The notes under the pieces: generated by a model | Told to the model about the DNA's origin: nothing | The model's input: the letters and a program-made list of their open reading frames with translations, nothing else | Databases searched by the model: none | Shown: positions 55,848 through 64,000 of the stretch, one piece after another | How the letters are laid out: each line of letters opens with the position of its first letter | How positions within the stretch are numbered: position 1 is the first letter of the stretch | NCBI GenBank assembly: GCA_963750065.1 | Contig: CAVVPK010000050.1 | Span: forward strand, 53,509 to 117,508 | Origin: CAVSRC01 sp963750065 | GTDB taxonomy: Bacteria > Pseudomonadota > Alphaproteobacteria > Rhizobiales > Kaistiaceae | Direction: 5' to 3' | DNA length: 64,000 bases | Position numbers and translations under genes: made by a program

Positions 55848-56411
55848 ATGAGCCAGCGCAACTATCGCGAAGAGTATCGGCGACGCATCGAGCGCGCCCT
55901 CGCTCGTGGTCTGAGCCGCTCCCAAGCCCGTGGCCACGCCCGGCCAGGCGAAGTAGTCCTTCGTCCTCGGGCAAAGGTCACTCAGTCCGATGAAAGGCTG
56001 GAGCAAGCCCTTCGGGCTCTGCGGGCGACTGGCAATCAGAAGCTGGCCGCCAAGACCGCCCATGTCTCGCCAGAGCGGCTTCGGCGGTTCGTCCGAGAAA
56101 ACAAGCTCGCCGAACGTGAAGGTCTCCGCTGGCGGATGATCGATCGCGAGTGGACCATCATCACAGACGGCCACTTGAAGAAAATCCGTGTTGGTAAGCC
56201 CGAGACGTCGTCGCTCTTGGGACGATACCTCAGCGCCGTCGGTGCCTTTCTCGACACCAACGACATCTCAAAGCTGGAACCCTTCAGGGGTGTTTCCGCG
56301 ACCGATATCGCCGGTCGCGTGCATCCGCTCGAAACCCGACCGAACACGCTCTATCGCCTCGCCGCCGCCGGAAGCGAGGGCTTCGAGCAAGTCTACCGGC
56401 TCGTCACCTAG
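55848..56411 (+). CDS. Conserved-type hypothetical protein, first gene of the PolB operon
   Basis: This 187-residue basic protein has an Arg-rich N-terminus (NYREEYRRRIERALARGLSRSQARGHARPGE). A helix-turn-helix-like part follows (LRATGNQKLAAKTAHVSPERLRRFVRENKLAE). The C-terminal block ends GRYLSAVGAFLDTNDISKLEPFRGVSATDIAG through LYRLAAAGSEGFEQVYRLV. Similar small proteins occur on plasmids and integrative elements, as I recall, but no function is known. The DNA/RNA-binding look suggests a regulator or accessory factor. It starts an operon with the HNH-like and polymerase genes, 17 bases ahead of the next start. Confidence 0.7.
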   Translation: MSQRNYREEYRRRIERALARGLSRSQARGHARPGEVVLRPRAKVTQSDERLEQALRALRATGNQKLAAKTAHVSPERLRRFVRENKLAEREGLRWRMIDREWTIITDGHLKKIRVGKPETSSLLGRYLSAVGAFLDTNDISKLEPFRGVSATDIAGRVHPLETRPNTLYRLAAAGSEGFEQVYRLVT

Positions 56412-56428
56412 CGAAAGGAAAACCTGCA

Positions 56429-56803
56429 ATGAACGATGATGATCTCAAGCGCGAGAAGCGCAAACAGTCGACTTTGGAAAAACTCGACACCAATGAGCCG
56501 CGGTGCTCGATATGTGGTGAAACGGACTGGCGTTGTTTCGAGAGGCATCACGTCGCTGGACGAGCCCGCGACCCAATAACGGCGTTGGTGTGTTTCAACT
56601 GCCACCGGAAGCTGAGCGATGAGCAGCTGGATCACCCTGCCTCAGAAGAGGCCGACGATCCAACGCTTGATCGAATTGGCCACTTCTTGCTCGGCCTCGC
56701 CGACATGCTGCGTCTGATCGTCGAGAAGCTGCGCGAGTTCGGTCATGCACTAATCGATCGTGCGCGTAGCAGCTGCGCTCATGGCCTGGGAGGTGTGTCA
56801 TGA
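56429..56803 (+). CDS. Small HNH-like zinc-finger protein
   Basis: This 124-residue protein has PRCSICGETDWRCFERHHVAGRARDPITALVCFNCHRKLSDEQ. The C-x2-C ... HH ... C-x2-C-H arrangement is like the HNH/treble-clef nucleases and related zinc ribbons. A helical C-terminus follows. Whether it still cuts DNA is unknown. Its TGA overlaps the polymerase ATG as ATGA, so the two are translationally coupled, which suggests they work together. Confidence 0.72.
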   Translation: MNDDDLKREKRKQSTLEKLDTNEPRCSICGETDWRCFERHHVAGRARDPITALVCFNCHRKLSDEQLDHPASEEADDPTLDRIGHFLLGLADMLRLIVEKLREFGHALIDRARSSCAHGLGGVS

Positions 56804-59748
56804 GCACGCACCAAGTCGATCGGCTTGAGATACGTCTTCGGGCCTATGCGGAAAGAATCCCAAGCGGCTCCGAATCTAGAGGACATTGGCCAAGCAACAG
56901 GCGTGGAAAATCGGCTCGGTCACATCCGCGACCATCATCATGGGTTTTGGTGTTCGATACCGAAACGACCACCGACGCCGGGCAGTCGCTTCGCTTCGGG
57001 TCGTATCAGGTGCGCGACGCCGATCAGTTGCACGAATCTGGTCTGTTCTATGACCCCACGGCCTTGTCCGATCACGAGCTGGCGGTGCTCTCCGAATTTG
57101 CGGCACCCAAAGGTCTTCGGCTGATAAAGCTGGAGGAATTCGTCGACCGCATATTCTATGGAATTGGGTACGACTTGCGCGCGACCATCGTCGGACTCAA
57201 TCTGCCCTTCGACCTTTCACGAATCGCCATCGGTGACGCATCAGCCCGTGGAGATATGCGGGGTGGGTTCAGCCTGAAGCTTACGAAGGACAAGCGCAGA
57301 CCGGCCGTCCAGGTCAAGCACCTATCGCGGAAGGCCGCACTCATCCGCTTCACGAAGCCGTTCAAGCAACGACGCTCTCGCAGCGAGCGCAAGCGTGGGG
57401 ATGTCATTCCTGATCGGCGCGGCCACTTCGTTGATGTCAGAACCGTGGCGGCTGCCCTGTTCAGCCGATCATTCAGTCTCGAAAGCCTTTCGGAATTCCT
57501 CAAAGTCGAGCACCGAAAGGCCGCAAGCGACGAACACGGCGGGCCGATCACAGGGTCATATGTCGCGTATGCCGTTCGCGACGTGCAGGCGACGTGGGAA
57601 TGCTACGCCGAACTCGCGCCCCGCTATGAAGATCTGGGACTTACGGACACGCCGTTGGCGCAAATCTATAGCGAGGCCAGCCTCGGCAAGGCCTACCTCA
57701 AGGCAATGACGATCAAGCCTTGGCGTGAGGTTCAACCTGACGTACCGCCACAACTGCTCGCCACGATCATGGGCAGCTACTACGGCGGTCGATCCGAAGT
57801 GCGAATTCGGCGGGAACTGCGGCAGGTCGTGCTCTGCGATTTCCTTTCGATGTATCCCACCGTCTGTACGCTCATGGGCCTGTGGCGTTTCGTCACCGCT
57901 GAGGGCATGACGTGGCGCGACGCGACCGACGAGGTGCGGTCTTTCCTGAACGCGGTCTCTCTTGCCGATCTACAGCACCGCGAGACTTGGGCAAAAATGA
58001 TAGCCCTCGTTCGGGTCGCGCCCGACGACGACATTTTTCCCGTGCGTGCGAAGTACGAAGACGAAGGTCAGGCAACCATCGGCCTGAATTATCTCACCGC
58101 AGAACAGCCTTTGTGGTTCACCTTAGCCGATTGCATCGCATCCAAGCTACTGACAGGCCGTGCGCCACGTGTGGCCGAAGCACTCGCCTTCGAACCTGGA
58201 CAGCTGCAATCCGGATTGAAGTCGGTCGCCATTGCTGGGAATTGCGACCACCGCGTCAATCCTGTCCAAGACGACTTCTACAAGTTCCTCATCGAACTTC
58301 GGCAATCCGTGAAGCGTAAGCGCGATGGCGCCGCGGCCGCAGAAAGAGAGGAACTCGACACCGAGCAAAACGCTTTGAAGATCGCTGCGAATGCGACAAG
58401 CTATGGGATCTTCGTCGAGATGATCGTCAAGGAGTTGGCCGAGCGCATTGCGATGACTGTGCATAGCGTGACCGGCAGCTCGTACCAGCGGCAAGCCACC
58501 AAGGCAGAAGACCCCGGTAACTATTTTCACCCCCTGCTCGCGACACTGATCACCGGCGCTGCACGCCTCATGCTGGCGATCACCGAGCGGCAGGTTGCTG
58601 ATCAAGAATTGGAATGGGCGTTCTGTGACACGGATAGTATGGCTATCGCCAAACCGCAGTTGATGCCTGAGGCAACATTTCACCAGCGCGTTGACGGCAT
58701 CGTCGATTGGTTCAGACAGCTCAACCCGTACAACTTCGAAGGCTCGATCCTGAAGGTCGAAGGCGTCAACGCAAGCCTAGACGATCCGAGAAAGCGTGAG
58801 CCTCTGTTGTGCTGGGCTGTGTCGGCGAAGCGATATGCGTTGTTCAATGTCGACCAGAGCGGCCAAAGAATTTTGCGCAAGGCATCCGCGCACGGGCTTG
58901 GCCACCTGCGACCGCCGTACGATGAGACGAGCCCGGCGAAAGGCATTCCCGCACCGAAGGTCCTACTACACGAAATCGGCGTTGAGCTTTGGCAACATGA
59001 TCTGTGGTGGCAAATTGTCACCGCCGTGTTGGCCAACGAACCCAACATCGTCGACCTAGCGTTTCATCCGAACCTGTCTCGCCCAGCCATCAGCCGATAC
59101 GCGGCGACGACGCCAAAGCTCCTTCGGTGGTTCCGTAAGTTCAATGCGAGCCTGCCATACGCTCGGCAGGTCAAGCCGTTCGGGTTTCTCCTTTCTTTGT
59201 TTGCAGGGAGCCTGTTCACCGACGACGGACCGATCGAGACGCTGGCTCCCGACGGAAAGCGACCAAGGCGCCGATCGACGCATCCGGTGCGACCGGTCGC
59301 TCCTTTCGATCGTGACCCCACAAAGGCAGTCCATTTGGCTTTCGATCGTGACAGCGGCGATCCGGTCCCGGCGCGAACTCTGAAGACCTATCAGCAGGTG
59401 CTTGCTCAGTACCACCTGCATCCGGAGACGAAATTCACCAATGGCGACTTCGTCGACGTTGGCACCACTCGCCGTCGGCATGTCCATATGTCAGGCATCC
59501 GGAACATCGGCAAAGAAGCCGACCACTGGGAAGAGCAATTCTATCTCGGCCTGGATGAAGAGGCGCCAGTCGACCACGGCCTTGCGCCGAGCGGTCAAGA
59601 ACAGAAGCTGAGCGAACTCCGCGCCCTTGCCCGACAGATGGGGCAAAGGAGATTGGCCGAGAAGCTGGGGATTTCGCGGACGACGTTGGCGCAGTGGCTG
59701 AGGGGCAATCTTGGCCGGGCTCGGTGCAAACGCCGTTGGGGAGCGTGA
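56800..59748 (+). CDS. Family B DNA polymerase with 3'-5' exonuclease and C-terminal helix-turn-helix
   Basis: This 982-residue protein has every catalytic motif of a B-family polymerase. Exo I is VFDTETT (Asp53), Exo II NLPFD (134-138) and Exo III YAVRD (257-261). Polymerase motif A is CDFLSMYPT (Asp347). Motif B is KIAANATSYG (from Lys527). Motif C is CDTDS (Asp610, Asp612). AKRY near 677 matches the KxY motif. Residues 940-968 form a helix-turn-helix (RRLAEKLGISRTTLAQWLR). It does not look like E. coli Pol II or archaeal PolB. Its sub-family (protein-primed, primer-independent or new) cannot be settled by eye. ATG at 56800 has GGGAGG upstream and overlaps the previous stop. Confidence 0.9.
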   Translation: MSTHQVDRLEIRLRAYAERIPSGSESRGHWPSNRRGKSARSHPRPSSWVLVFDTETTTDAGQSLRFGSYQVRDADQLHESGLFYDPTALSDHELAVLSEFAAPKGLRLIKLEEFVDRIFYGIGYDLRATIVGLNLPFDLSRIAIGDASARGDMRGGFSLKLTKDKRRPAVQVKHLSRKAALIRFTKPFKQRRSRSERKRGDVIPDRRGHFVDVRTVAAALFSRSFSLESLSEFLKVEHRKAASDEHGGPITGSYVAYAVRDVQATWECYAELAPRYEDLGLTDTPLAQIYSEASLGKAYLKAMTIKPWREVQPDVPPQLLATIMGSYYGGRSEVRIRRELRQVVLCDFLSMYPTVCTLMGLWRFVTAEGMTWRDATDEVRSFLNAVSLADLQHRETWAKMIALVRVAPDDDIFPVRAKYEDEGQATIGLNYLTAEQPLWFTLADCIASKLLTGRAPRVAEALAFEPGQLQSGLKSVAIAGNCDHRVNPVQDDFYKFLIELRQSVKRKRDGAAAAEREELDTEQNALKIAANATSYGIFVEMIVKELAERIAMTVHSVTGSSYQRQATKAEDPGNYFHPLLATLITGAARLMLAITERQVADQELEWAFCDTDSMAIAKPQLMPEATFHQRVDGIVDWFRQLNPYNFEGSILKVEGVNASLDDPRKREPLLCWAVSAKRYALFNVDQSGQRILRKASAHGLGHLRPPYDETSPAKGIPAPKVLLHEIGVELWQHDLWWQIVTAVLANEPNIVDLAFHPNLSRPAISRYAATTPKLLRWFRKFNASLPYARQVKPFGFLLSLFAGSLFTDDGPIETLAPDGKRPRRRSTHPVRPVAPFDRDPTKAVHLAFDRDSGDPVPARTLKTYQQVLAQYHLHPETKFTNGDFVDVGTTRRRHVHMSGIRNIGKEADHWEEQFYLGLDEEAPVDHGLAPSGQEQKLSELRALARQMGQRRLAEKLGISRTTLAQWLRGNLGRARCKRRWGA

Positions 59749-60056
59749 GCTCAAGGGACATCTCGCGCTGGGGGACGCTAAAGTCCGCTCTGGGTGGAAA
59801 GCAGTCGTCGCGCCAGGTGTACTGGCTGTCCGCTCTGCGCGCCATCACCGGACATTCGAAGCTTAGTAACCAGTCGTTTCTCATCTGAGGTTTCTGACAT
59901 TGCTCAAGTCTTCGGGTAGTCGTCGCTTTTCACTCCACGTGGGCCGAACCTCGGAGTTTGAACCGCGACACTAGGCGTACTTCCCCTAGTGTTTCGGTCG
60001 CAGGATAATCTCGGTTGCAGCAGCATTGGTAGGACGGAGGGTGTTGGAGGGTGATC
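59749..60056. other. Intergenic region after the PolB gene
   Basis: About 308 bases without a convincing gene. The last part holds the ribosome-binding region of the crystallin-like gene. I see no strong terminator or RNA gene. Confidence 0.4.
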
Positions 60057-60464
60057 ATGAAGATGGCCAAAGGCGGCGCAATGATTGCCGCGGTGCTTGC
60101 GTCTACGGTGTTGAGCATTGTGCCGGCGCAAGCGTTCTATTGGGACTATGAGAACGACAACTTTGCGGTGGGGCCTGGTGAGGTCGTCGCATATGACCTC
60201 GACAGTTGCACGGCGCCGAGTTGCCAAGGCTATTTCGGCTTCACCGCGGGGCACGAGTACAATTATGTCGGCAACGCGTTCAACGACACTGCCTCGTGCA
60301 TCACCATCGGTCCCAAGACCCGGATCGTCATCTACGAGCACAGCCGCTTTAAGGGCAAGCACAAGGAGTACATAAACTCATCGCAAGATGAGATCGTAGA
60401 CCAAGTCCTGCCGAGCGACTGGGACGACAAGATGAGTTCGATCAAGGTCTATTCGGTCAACTAG
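60057..60464 (+). CDS. Exported beta/gamma-crystallin-like protein
   Basis: This 135-residue protein has a signal peptide (residues 1-26, ending PAQA). The C-terminal part IVIYEHSRFKGKHKEYINSS with SDWDDKMSSIKVY has the beta/gamma-crystallin pattern (Y-E-x-x-x-F-x-G and D-D/K-S-S-I-K-V). Such secreted domains can bind Ca2+ or inhibit peptidases (family I36). ATG at 60057 lies 6 bases after GGAGG, better than GTG at 60051. Confidence 0.75.
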   Translation: MKMAKGGAMIAAVLASTVLSIVPAQAFYWDYENDNFAVGPGEVVAYDLDSCTAPSCQGYFGFTAGHEYNYVGNAFNDTASCITIGPKTRIVIYEHSRFKGKHKEYINSSQDEIVDQVLPSDWDDKMSSIKVYSVN

Positions 60465-60570
60465 CGAATGCATGAACGCCGTCCCGCCAAGAGACGGCGC
60501 TTCTGCGCATGCCAGTACTTCGGCGTGCGCCGAACGAGGCTCCGCGCTCGAACATCGAGAGGTGCCAGAT

Positions 60571-61056
60571 ATGTCAATCCGCAGAATGTTGCGAAACGTG
60601 GCCATCGTACCTGCAACGATGTCTCTCGTAGCGCTGCCGGCTATGGCGGCGCCGCTGCCCCCGCTGTCGCCAATTGATGTCTGCGGGACGATCCAGTTGG
60701 TCAAATGGTTGCCGCGGCGGTCACTTCCACCGGTGGCAGGAATGTCTGGCAGCGCCGGTCGCGAGAGAGGTTGGACGGCGCGGTTCGTTGTCGTCCTGGA
60801 CAATATTTGCGGCGTGAGCGAGCCGGTGCGGGCGCGGATCAACGGCCTGCTGACGACCTCGTACGACGGTGCAGGCATGCGGCCGCACTCAGGTCAAATC
60901 CTGCTGGTTCTCGCCGACGATAGCTCGGAGCAAATGGTCCAAGGGAAGGGGCTGTGCGTGACAGGCTTCTACGTCAGCGGCGATGAGGGTGGGACCTGGA
61001 CGCACCACGGTGTGGTCCGCTTCTCTGCTGGCGGCTGCCTTTCTCATGGCGAGTAG
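60571..61056 (+). CDS. Exported protein of unknown function
   Basis: This 161-residue protein has a signal peptide (MSIRRMLRNVAIVPATMSLVA onward, ending MAA near residue 29). The mature part has four Cys (VCGTI, NICGV, GLCVTG, GGCLS) and a beta-rich pattern. I do not recognise it. ATG at 60571 has GAGAGG upstream; the longer frame has no signal peptide at its start. Neighbouring genes also code exported proteins. Confidence 0.6.
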   Translation: MSIRRMLRNVAIVPATMSLVALPAMAAPLPPLSPIDVCGTIQLVKWLPRRSLPPVAGMSGSAGRERGWTARFVVVLDNICGVSEPVRARINGLLTTSYDGAGMRPHSGQILLVLADDSSEQMVQGKGLCVTGFYVSGDEGGTWTHHGVVRFSAGGCLSHGE

Positions 61057-61111
61057 GTCCCTGACGCTATCCTCCGCCGCAAGGCAAAGACACTGACACC
61101 GGCTCCCTCGA

Positions 61112-62113
61112 TCAGAAGCCGGCCGGTGTCAGGAAAAGCACTTCAAAATCGCCTTGCGGGTAGAAATCGGTGATCGTCATCTCGAAGGCGGTCGGCGTCA
61201 GCTTGCGGATATTCGAGCCACAGAAGCTCAGCAGGTTGTCCGGGCTGCCTTTGTCTATGGTCACTCGGAACGAACCGATCCCTCCCGCCCAATTGTTGGC
61301 TGTCCGGAGCACATAGGAAATGCGCTTTTCGGTGTAGGGCGGATATTCGACGCGTCGCTCTTTCATGGCCGCTGTCAGCGCGCCCTCAAGCGACCGGTCG
61401 ATGCAATAGCGACGATGGTAATCCTCATATTGCGACCCCGCGAAACGGCCATTCTCGAAGAAATTCAGGCCAACCGTGGCGCCGACGCTTGGCTGGTAAC
61501 GGTGCTCGACCATGATCGACTGACCGGCCGGGAAGCTCATACGCCACCAATAGGTTGATTTGAGCACCCAGGAAGGCGTCGGATGATTCTTCATGCCGTC
61601 GCCGGTATCGTAGCGATCGTTGAAGACAAGCCCGCGGGCGATCCAATCCGCGAGTATATTGTCCGGAAGCTGCTTCAGCGCGTCGAAGGCGGCATCACCA
61701 AAGGGGAATAGCGGGACGCCTGCCTGGTTCAGCGTATCGGTGACGTCAAGCGCGCCGGCCAACGCACGTTGCTCAAGATGCACTGCGACCGGCTGGCCTT
61801 CCACCGTGGCACTGAAGCCGAGGAAGTTGTCGACCGTCAGGTCGGGCAAAGCCGTATCGCCATAGGGGTTGAAGCGGACGTCCGGCATCGGGAACGCAAC
61901 GATCGTGTCGACGGCCGTGTCGGTCAAATTGCGAAACCGGTAGGCGACCTGGATCTCCTTAAGGGAAATGTAGAGCTCCTCATGGTCCATGCTGACCGCA
62001 TCACTACGGGTTAGAACCAGCCCGCCGGTCGCGATTTCAGCCATGGAATCATTCGCCATGGCCGGCGACGAGGCGGCGATGAGAAAGGCTACAAGAAAGG
62101 TACGTTTCATCAT
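61112..62113 (-). CDS. DUF4424 family exported protein
   Basis: This 333-residue protein has a signal peptide (residues 1-21, ending AMA-N). The mature part runs DSMAEIATGGLVLTRSDAVSMDHEELYISLKEIQVAYRFRN and TVVAFPMPD-like (TIVAFPMPDVRF), then STYWWRMSFPAGQSIMVEHRYQPSVG. It ends with ITDFYPQGDFEVLFL. This pattern belongs to DUF4424, exported proteins of unknown role. The first ATG at 62113 has GGAGGG upstream. Confidence 0.85.
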   Translation of the reverse strand: MMKRTFLVAFLIAASSPAMANDSMAEIATGGLVLTRSDAVSMDHEELYISLKEIQVAYRFRNLTDTAVDTIVAFPMPDVRFNPYGDTALPDLTVDNFLGFSATVEGQPVAVHLEQRALAGALDVTDTLNQAGVPLFPFGDAAFDALKQLPDNILADWIARGLVFNDRYDTGDGMKNHPTPSWVLKSTYWWRMSFPAGQSIMVEHRYQPSVGATVGLNFFENGRFAGSQYEDYHRRYCIDRSLEGALTAAMKERRVEYPPYTEKRISYVLRTANNWAGGIGSFRVTIDKGSPDNLLSFCGSNIRKLTPTAFEMTITDFYPQGDFEVLFLTPAGF

Positions 62114-62371
62114 CTGGTCACCCTCCAGCACGACTTGAAGACAATCACGCGCCAGGGTCCGTGAAACGTCTTGCGGCCGCGATTCCCAGATCCACAACCG
62201 GCAGTCGACGCGCTTCCCCTCGACGGCCGCCTGCTGGCGAGATAGCCATCTTCCAAAATGAGATCGGACTTGCCCGGCCGCCCTTGACACATGACCCGCG
62301 AGCGTCCGCGCCGCGCTCAAAGCGACGACTCGCGGGCCATGTGGTCAGTGGGGTGCACCGCTGGATCGGCG

Positions 62372-62905
62372 CTACTGCGTGTACGCGAGTACGGCACCTT
62401 GCTCACGCACGGCGATGTGCCCGCGGGCTGTATTGTTCCATTCCATCCGAATTTGGAACCCATGTACGGCCGCCCTGCGAAGGTCGGACGAACAGATCGC
62501 TCCATAGGCTTGGTAGCCGACGCCATTGGTATTGCTAGCAACAACCGGCCTGAACGGGTTCTTCAGGGTCAAGGTAGCAGGCCGTTCGCGCCCACCGTTC
62601 GGGACGATGATGACCTGAATGCGACCGTCATGGCCCGATCCGCCGCTGGCCGTATTGGTGACCAACAGGCTGAAATTCACACAAGCCGCTCGCGGCGTGA
62701 CGTCCACCCCACCCCAAGTCCACTCGGCGGAATTTCCCGACGAACGAAGCCAAGTCCAGCCAGAAATATCTGCACCGCTCGCTTGGAAGTCCTGTGGTGT
62801 CACTGTGACAAGGTTCTCAGCCAAGGCTGCGCCGATCGGCATGCCCAGCATGTATGCGACCGCTCCAGCGACGATGGCCTTTCCGATCAGATGCTGTCTA
62901 GACAT
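62372..62905 (-). CDS. Exported protein of unknown function
   Basis: This 177-residue protein has a signal peptide (KAIVAGAVAYMLGMPIGAALA, residues 8-29). The mature part is rich in Trp, Gly and Ser (ISGWTWLRSSGNSAEWTWGGVD) with two Cys. It may form a beta-sandwich. No family is recognised. ATG at 62905 has AGAAGG upstream and begins MSRQHLIGKAIV. Confidence 0.65.
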   Translation of the reverse strand: MSRQHLIGKAIVAGAVAYMLGMPIGAALAENLVTVTPQDFQASGADISGWTWLRSSGNSAEWTWGGVDVTPRAACVNFSLLVTNTASGGSGHDGRIQVIIVPNGGRERPATLTLKNPFRPVVASNTNGVGYQAYGAICSSDLRRAAVHGFQIRMEWNNTARGHIAVREQGAVLAYTQ

Positions 62906-63072
62906 TTTGTGCTTCCTTCTCATTACCAGAGCAAAGAAAAGGCAAACTAAACCGCGTCTCTAATCGGCCGATCAAAGCCTATGATCGGCTGAAGGCTCCC
63001 AATTATCGTCAGCGGCCCAGCCAAACGAGCCGCTGAAAATGGGGCGCAAATTTAGCTCGGGAGATCATTGTC

Positions 63073-63243
63073 CTACGACCGAAAGCCCGAGTAAAGCGCC
63101 GCAAGCTGGCTGCGTTGTCGCAGTTCAAATTCGGAGTCCGCGGGCATCTCCTCGACCATGTCCTTGCGGCCGAGCGTGGTGCCGTAGAAGAAGCGCAGCG
63201 CAGCGACGAACGGGTTGATCGACGCGGGCCGCGGCCGATCAGA
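63073..63243 (-). pseudogene. Tyrosine-recombinase (integrase) N-terminal remnant
   Basis: About 56 codons on the minus strand read RPRPASINPFVAALRFFYGTTLGRKDMVEEMP. This matches the core-binding domain of Xer-like integrases (pattern AT-N---SALRFFF--TLGR----E-MP). There is no start and no catalytic domain (R, H-x-x-R, Y), so it is a broken remnant. It suggests that this region received DNA by site-specific integration. Confidence 0.55.
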
Positions 63244-63313
63244 TGAAGCCGATAGACGCGGACGTCCCCGATGCCGAGCTTGTCCGGCGATTCCAGCGAA
63301 AACAGCGGGAGAG

Positions 63314-63478
63314 GTGCGTCTTGATGAGGACAAAATCGGCATTCCTGACGCGAAACACACCGGCGTCAACCGCCCGGCGACCGTCAGTTCCCCTATGCGA
63401 TGGGCCGAGCTTGCCTATTTCTTCGCAAGTGCTCAGTATCAGTCGAACGACGGCCGTTATCGGGTGGATGTCACATGA
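63314..63478 (+). CDS. Small unknown protein or gene fragment
   Basis: From GTG at 63314, with GAGAGG upstream, a 54-residue frame ends RPATVSSPMRWAELAYFFASAQYQSNDGRYRVDVT. It looks coding, and its TGA overlaps the next ATG as ATGA. It may be a whole small gene or the tail of a larger lost one. No family is recognised. Confidence 0.35.
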   Translation: MRLDEDKIGIPDAKHTGVNRPATVSSPMRWAELAYFFASAQYQSNDGRYRVDVT

Positions 63479-64000
63479 AGGCTTTCATCACGTTATTGAT
63501 GGCGCTCGTCGCCGCCTTGGCTGGTATTGAGGCGGCACAGGCCGGCAACGAGCGGCTCGTGTACAAAGTCGAGGTGACGGCTCTCGGGACCAGAAGCCAA
63601 GGGTGGCACGGTACGCTCTATGAGGAAGATGGCCAGGCGCTCAACCTCCCGCCCGGCTGGAAGGTGACGACGGGAACCGGGACCTTCGTCAGCGTTGCTT
63701 GTGGGGCACGATTCTATCCATGCGGCATGATCCATACCGACACGCGTGCTTGGATGATCATGGGCGCCGGCAACGACCTCTCGGCTACCGGTTACTGGGA
63801 ATATCGCCTCTACGTCACGGCCGAGGGCACGCACGACGAAGGTTGGCGCGGCGAACTTGTGCACGACGACGTCGTCGTCCCGGCGCCGTCGAATCGTGTG
63901 CCCTTGCAGGCGCCCATGGGACCGTTCCGGTGGTGGAATAGTCCCGGTCCATGGGGCCGTCACGGCTGGTTCCATGCCTCGTGGGTCAATAACGGGGACG
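63475..64000 (+). CDS. Exported protein of unknown function (3' end outside window)
   Basis: The frame from ATG at 63475 runs open to the window end for 175 codons. A signal peptide (MKAFITLLMALVAALAGIEA onward, ending AQA) starts it. The mature part is beta-rich and Trp/Gly-rich (RSQGWHGTLYEEDGQAL, ACGARFYPCGMIHTD, ATGYWEYRLYVTAEGTH). Two Cys lie close together. It continues the series of exported genes here. No family is recognised. Confidence 0.7.
   Translation, partial: MKAFITLLMALVAALAGIEAAQAGNERLVYKVEVTALGTRSQGWHGTLYEEDGQALNLPPGWKVTTGTGTFVSVACGARFYPCGMIHTDTRAWMIMGAGNDLSATGYWEYRLYVTAEGTHDEGWRGELVHDDVVVPAPSNRVPLQAPMGPFRWWNSPGPWGRHGWFHASWVNNGD

Overview
The window is high-GC DNA, dense with short operons on both strands. 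It reads as the chromosome of a free-living aerobic alphaproteobacterium, most likely Hyphomicrobiales or a close relative. The signs are the bc1 genes petB-petC, a PetP/PetR-like regulator pair, the lgt/MidA/PgeF block, a DUF1127 protein, UbiK, a long-tailed UvrB, many GTG starts and characteristic palindromic intergenic repeats. I see no tRNA, rRNA or CRISPR array.

1-30 kb is mainly core genome: the end of cytochrome b and all of cytochrome c1, a HAD phosphatase, apt, a GST-like protein, a periplasmic acid phosphatase, an MFS carrier, ychF, a flavodoxin-membrane fusion, pth and rplY, a HerA-like ATPase, prs, the lgt-MidA-pgeF operon, ubiK, ybjN, a complete IS4-family element in palindromic repeats, proC, a TetR regulator, a rhomboid protease, csaA, a NYN-LOTUS protein, the petP-petR-kinase operon and ilvE. 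A DUF433/DUF5615 toxin-antitoxin pair follows, and its toxin looks frameshifted.

30-53 kb carries redox and envelope functions: cold-shock protein, sulfide:quinone oxidoreductase behind an inverted-repeat site, SH3 and FecR exported proteins, a 30-residue Lys/Ala-rich peptide, a disulfide reductase, a Met-rich cupredoxin, HemG, a DUF1501/DUF1800 pair and a GH15 glucoamylase. Next come uvrB with an unusual tail, a VapBC-type cassette lying between two copies of a 43-bp repeat, a triple-PAS GGDEF/EAL protein, an EamA transporter and an FMN reductase.

53.5-64 kb is accessory. It has lower GC, a truncated HD-domain protein, several unrecognised genes and a three-gene operon ending in a 982-residue family B DNA polymerase with every exonuclease and polymerase motif intact and a C-terminal helix-turn-helix. 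A tyrosine-recombinase remnant and a series of small exported proteins follow. This polymerase operon is the most promising candidate for an undescribed system.
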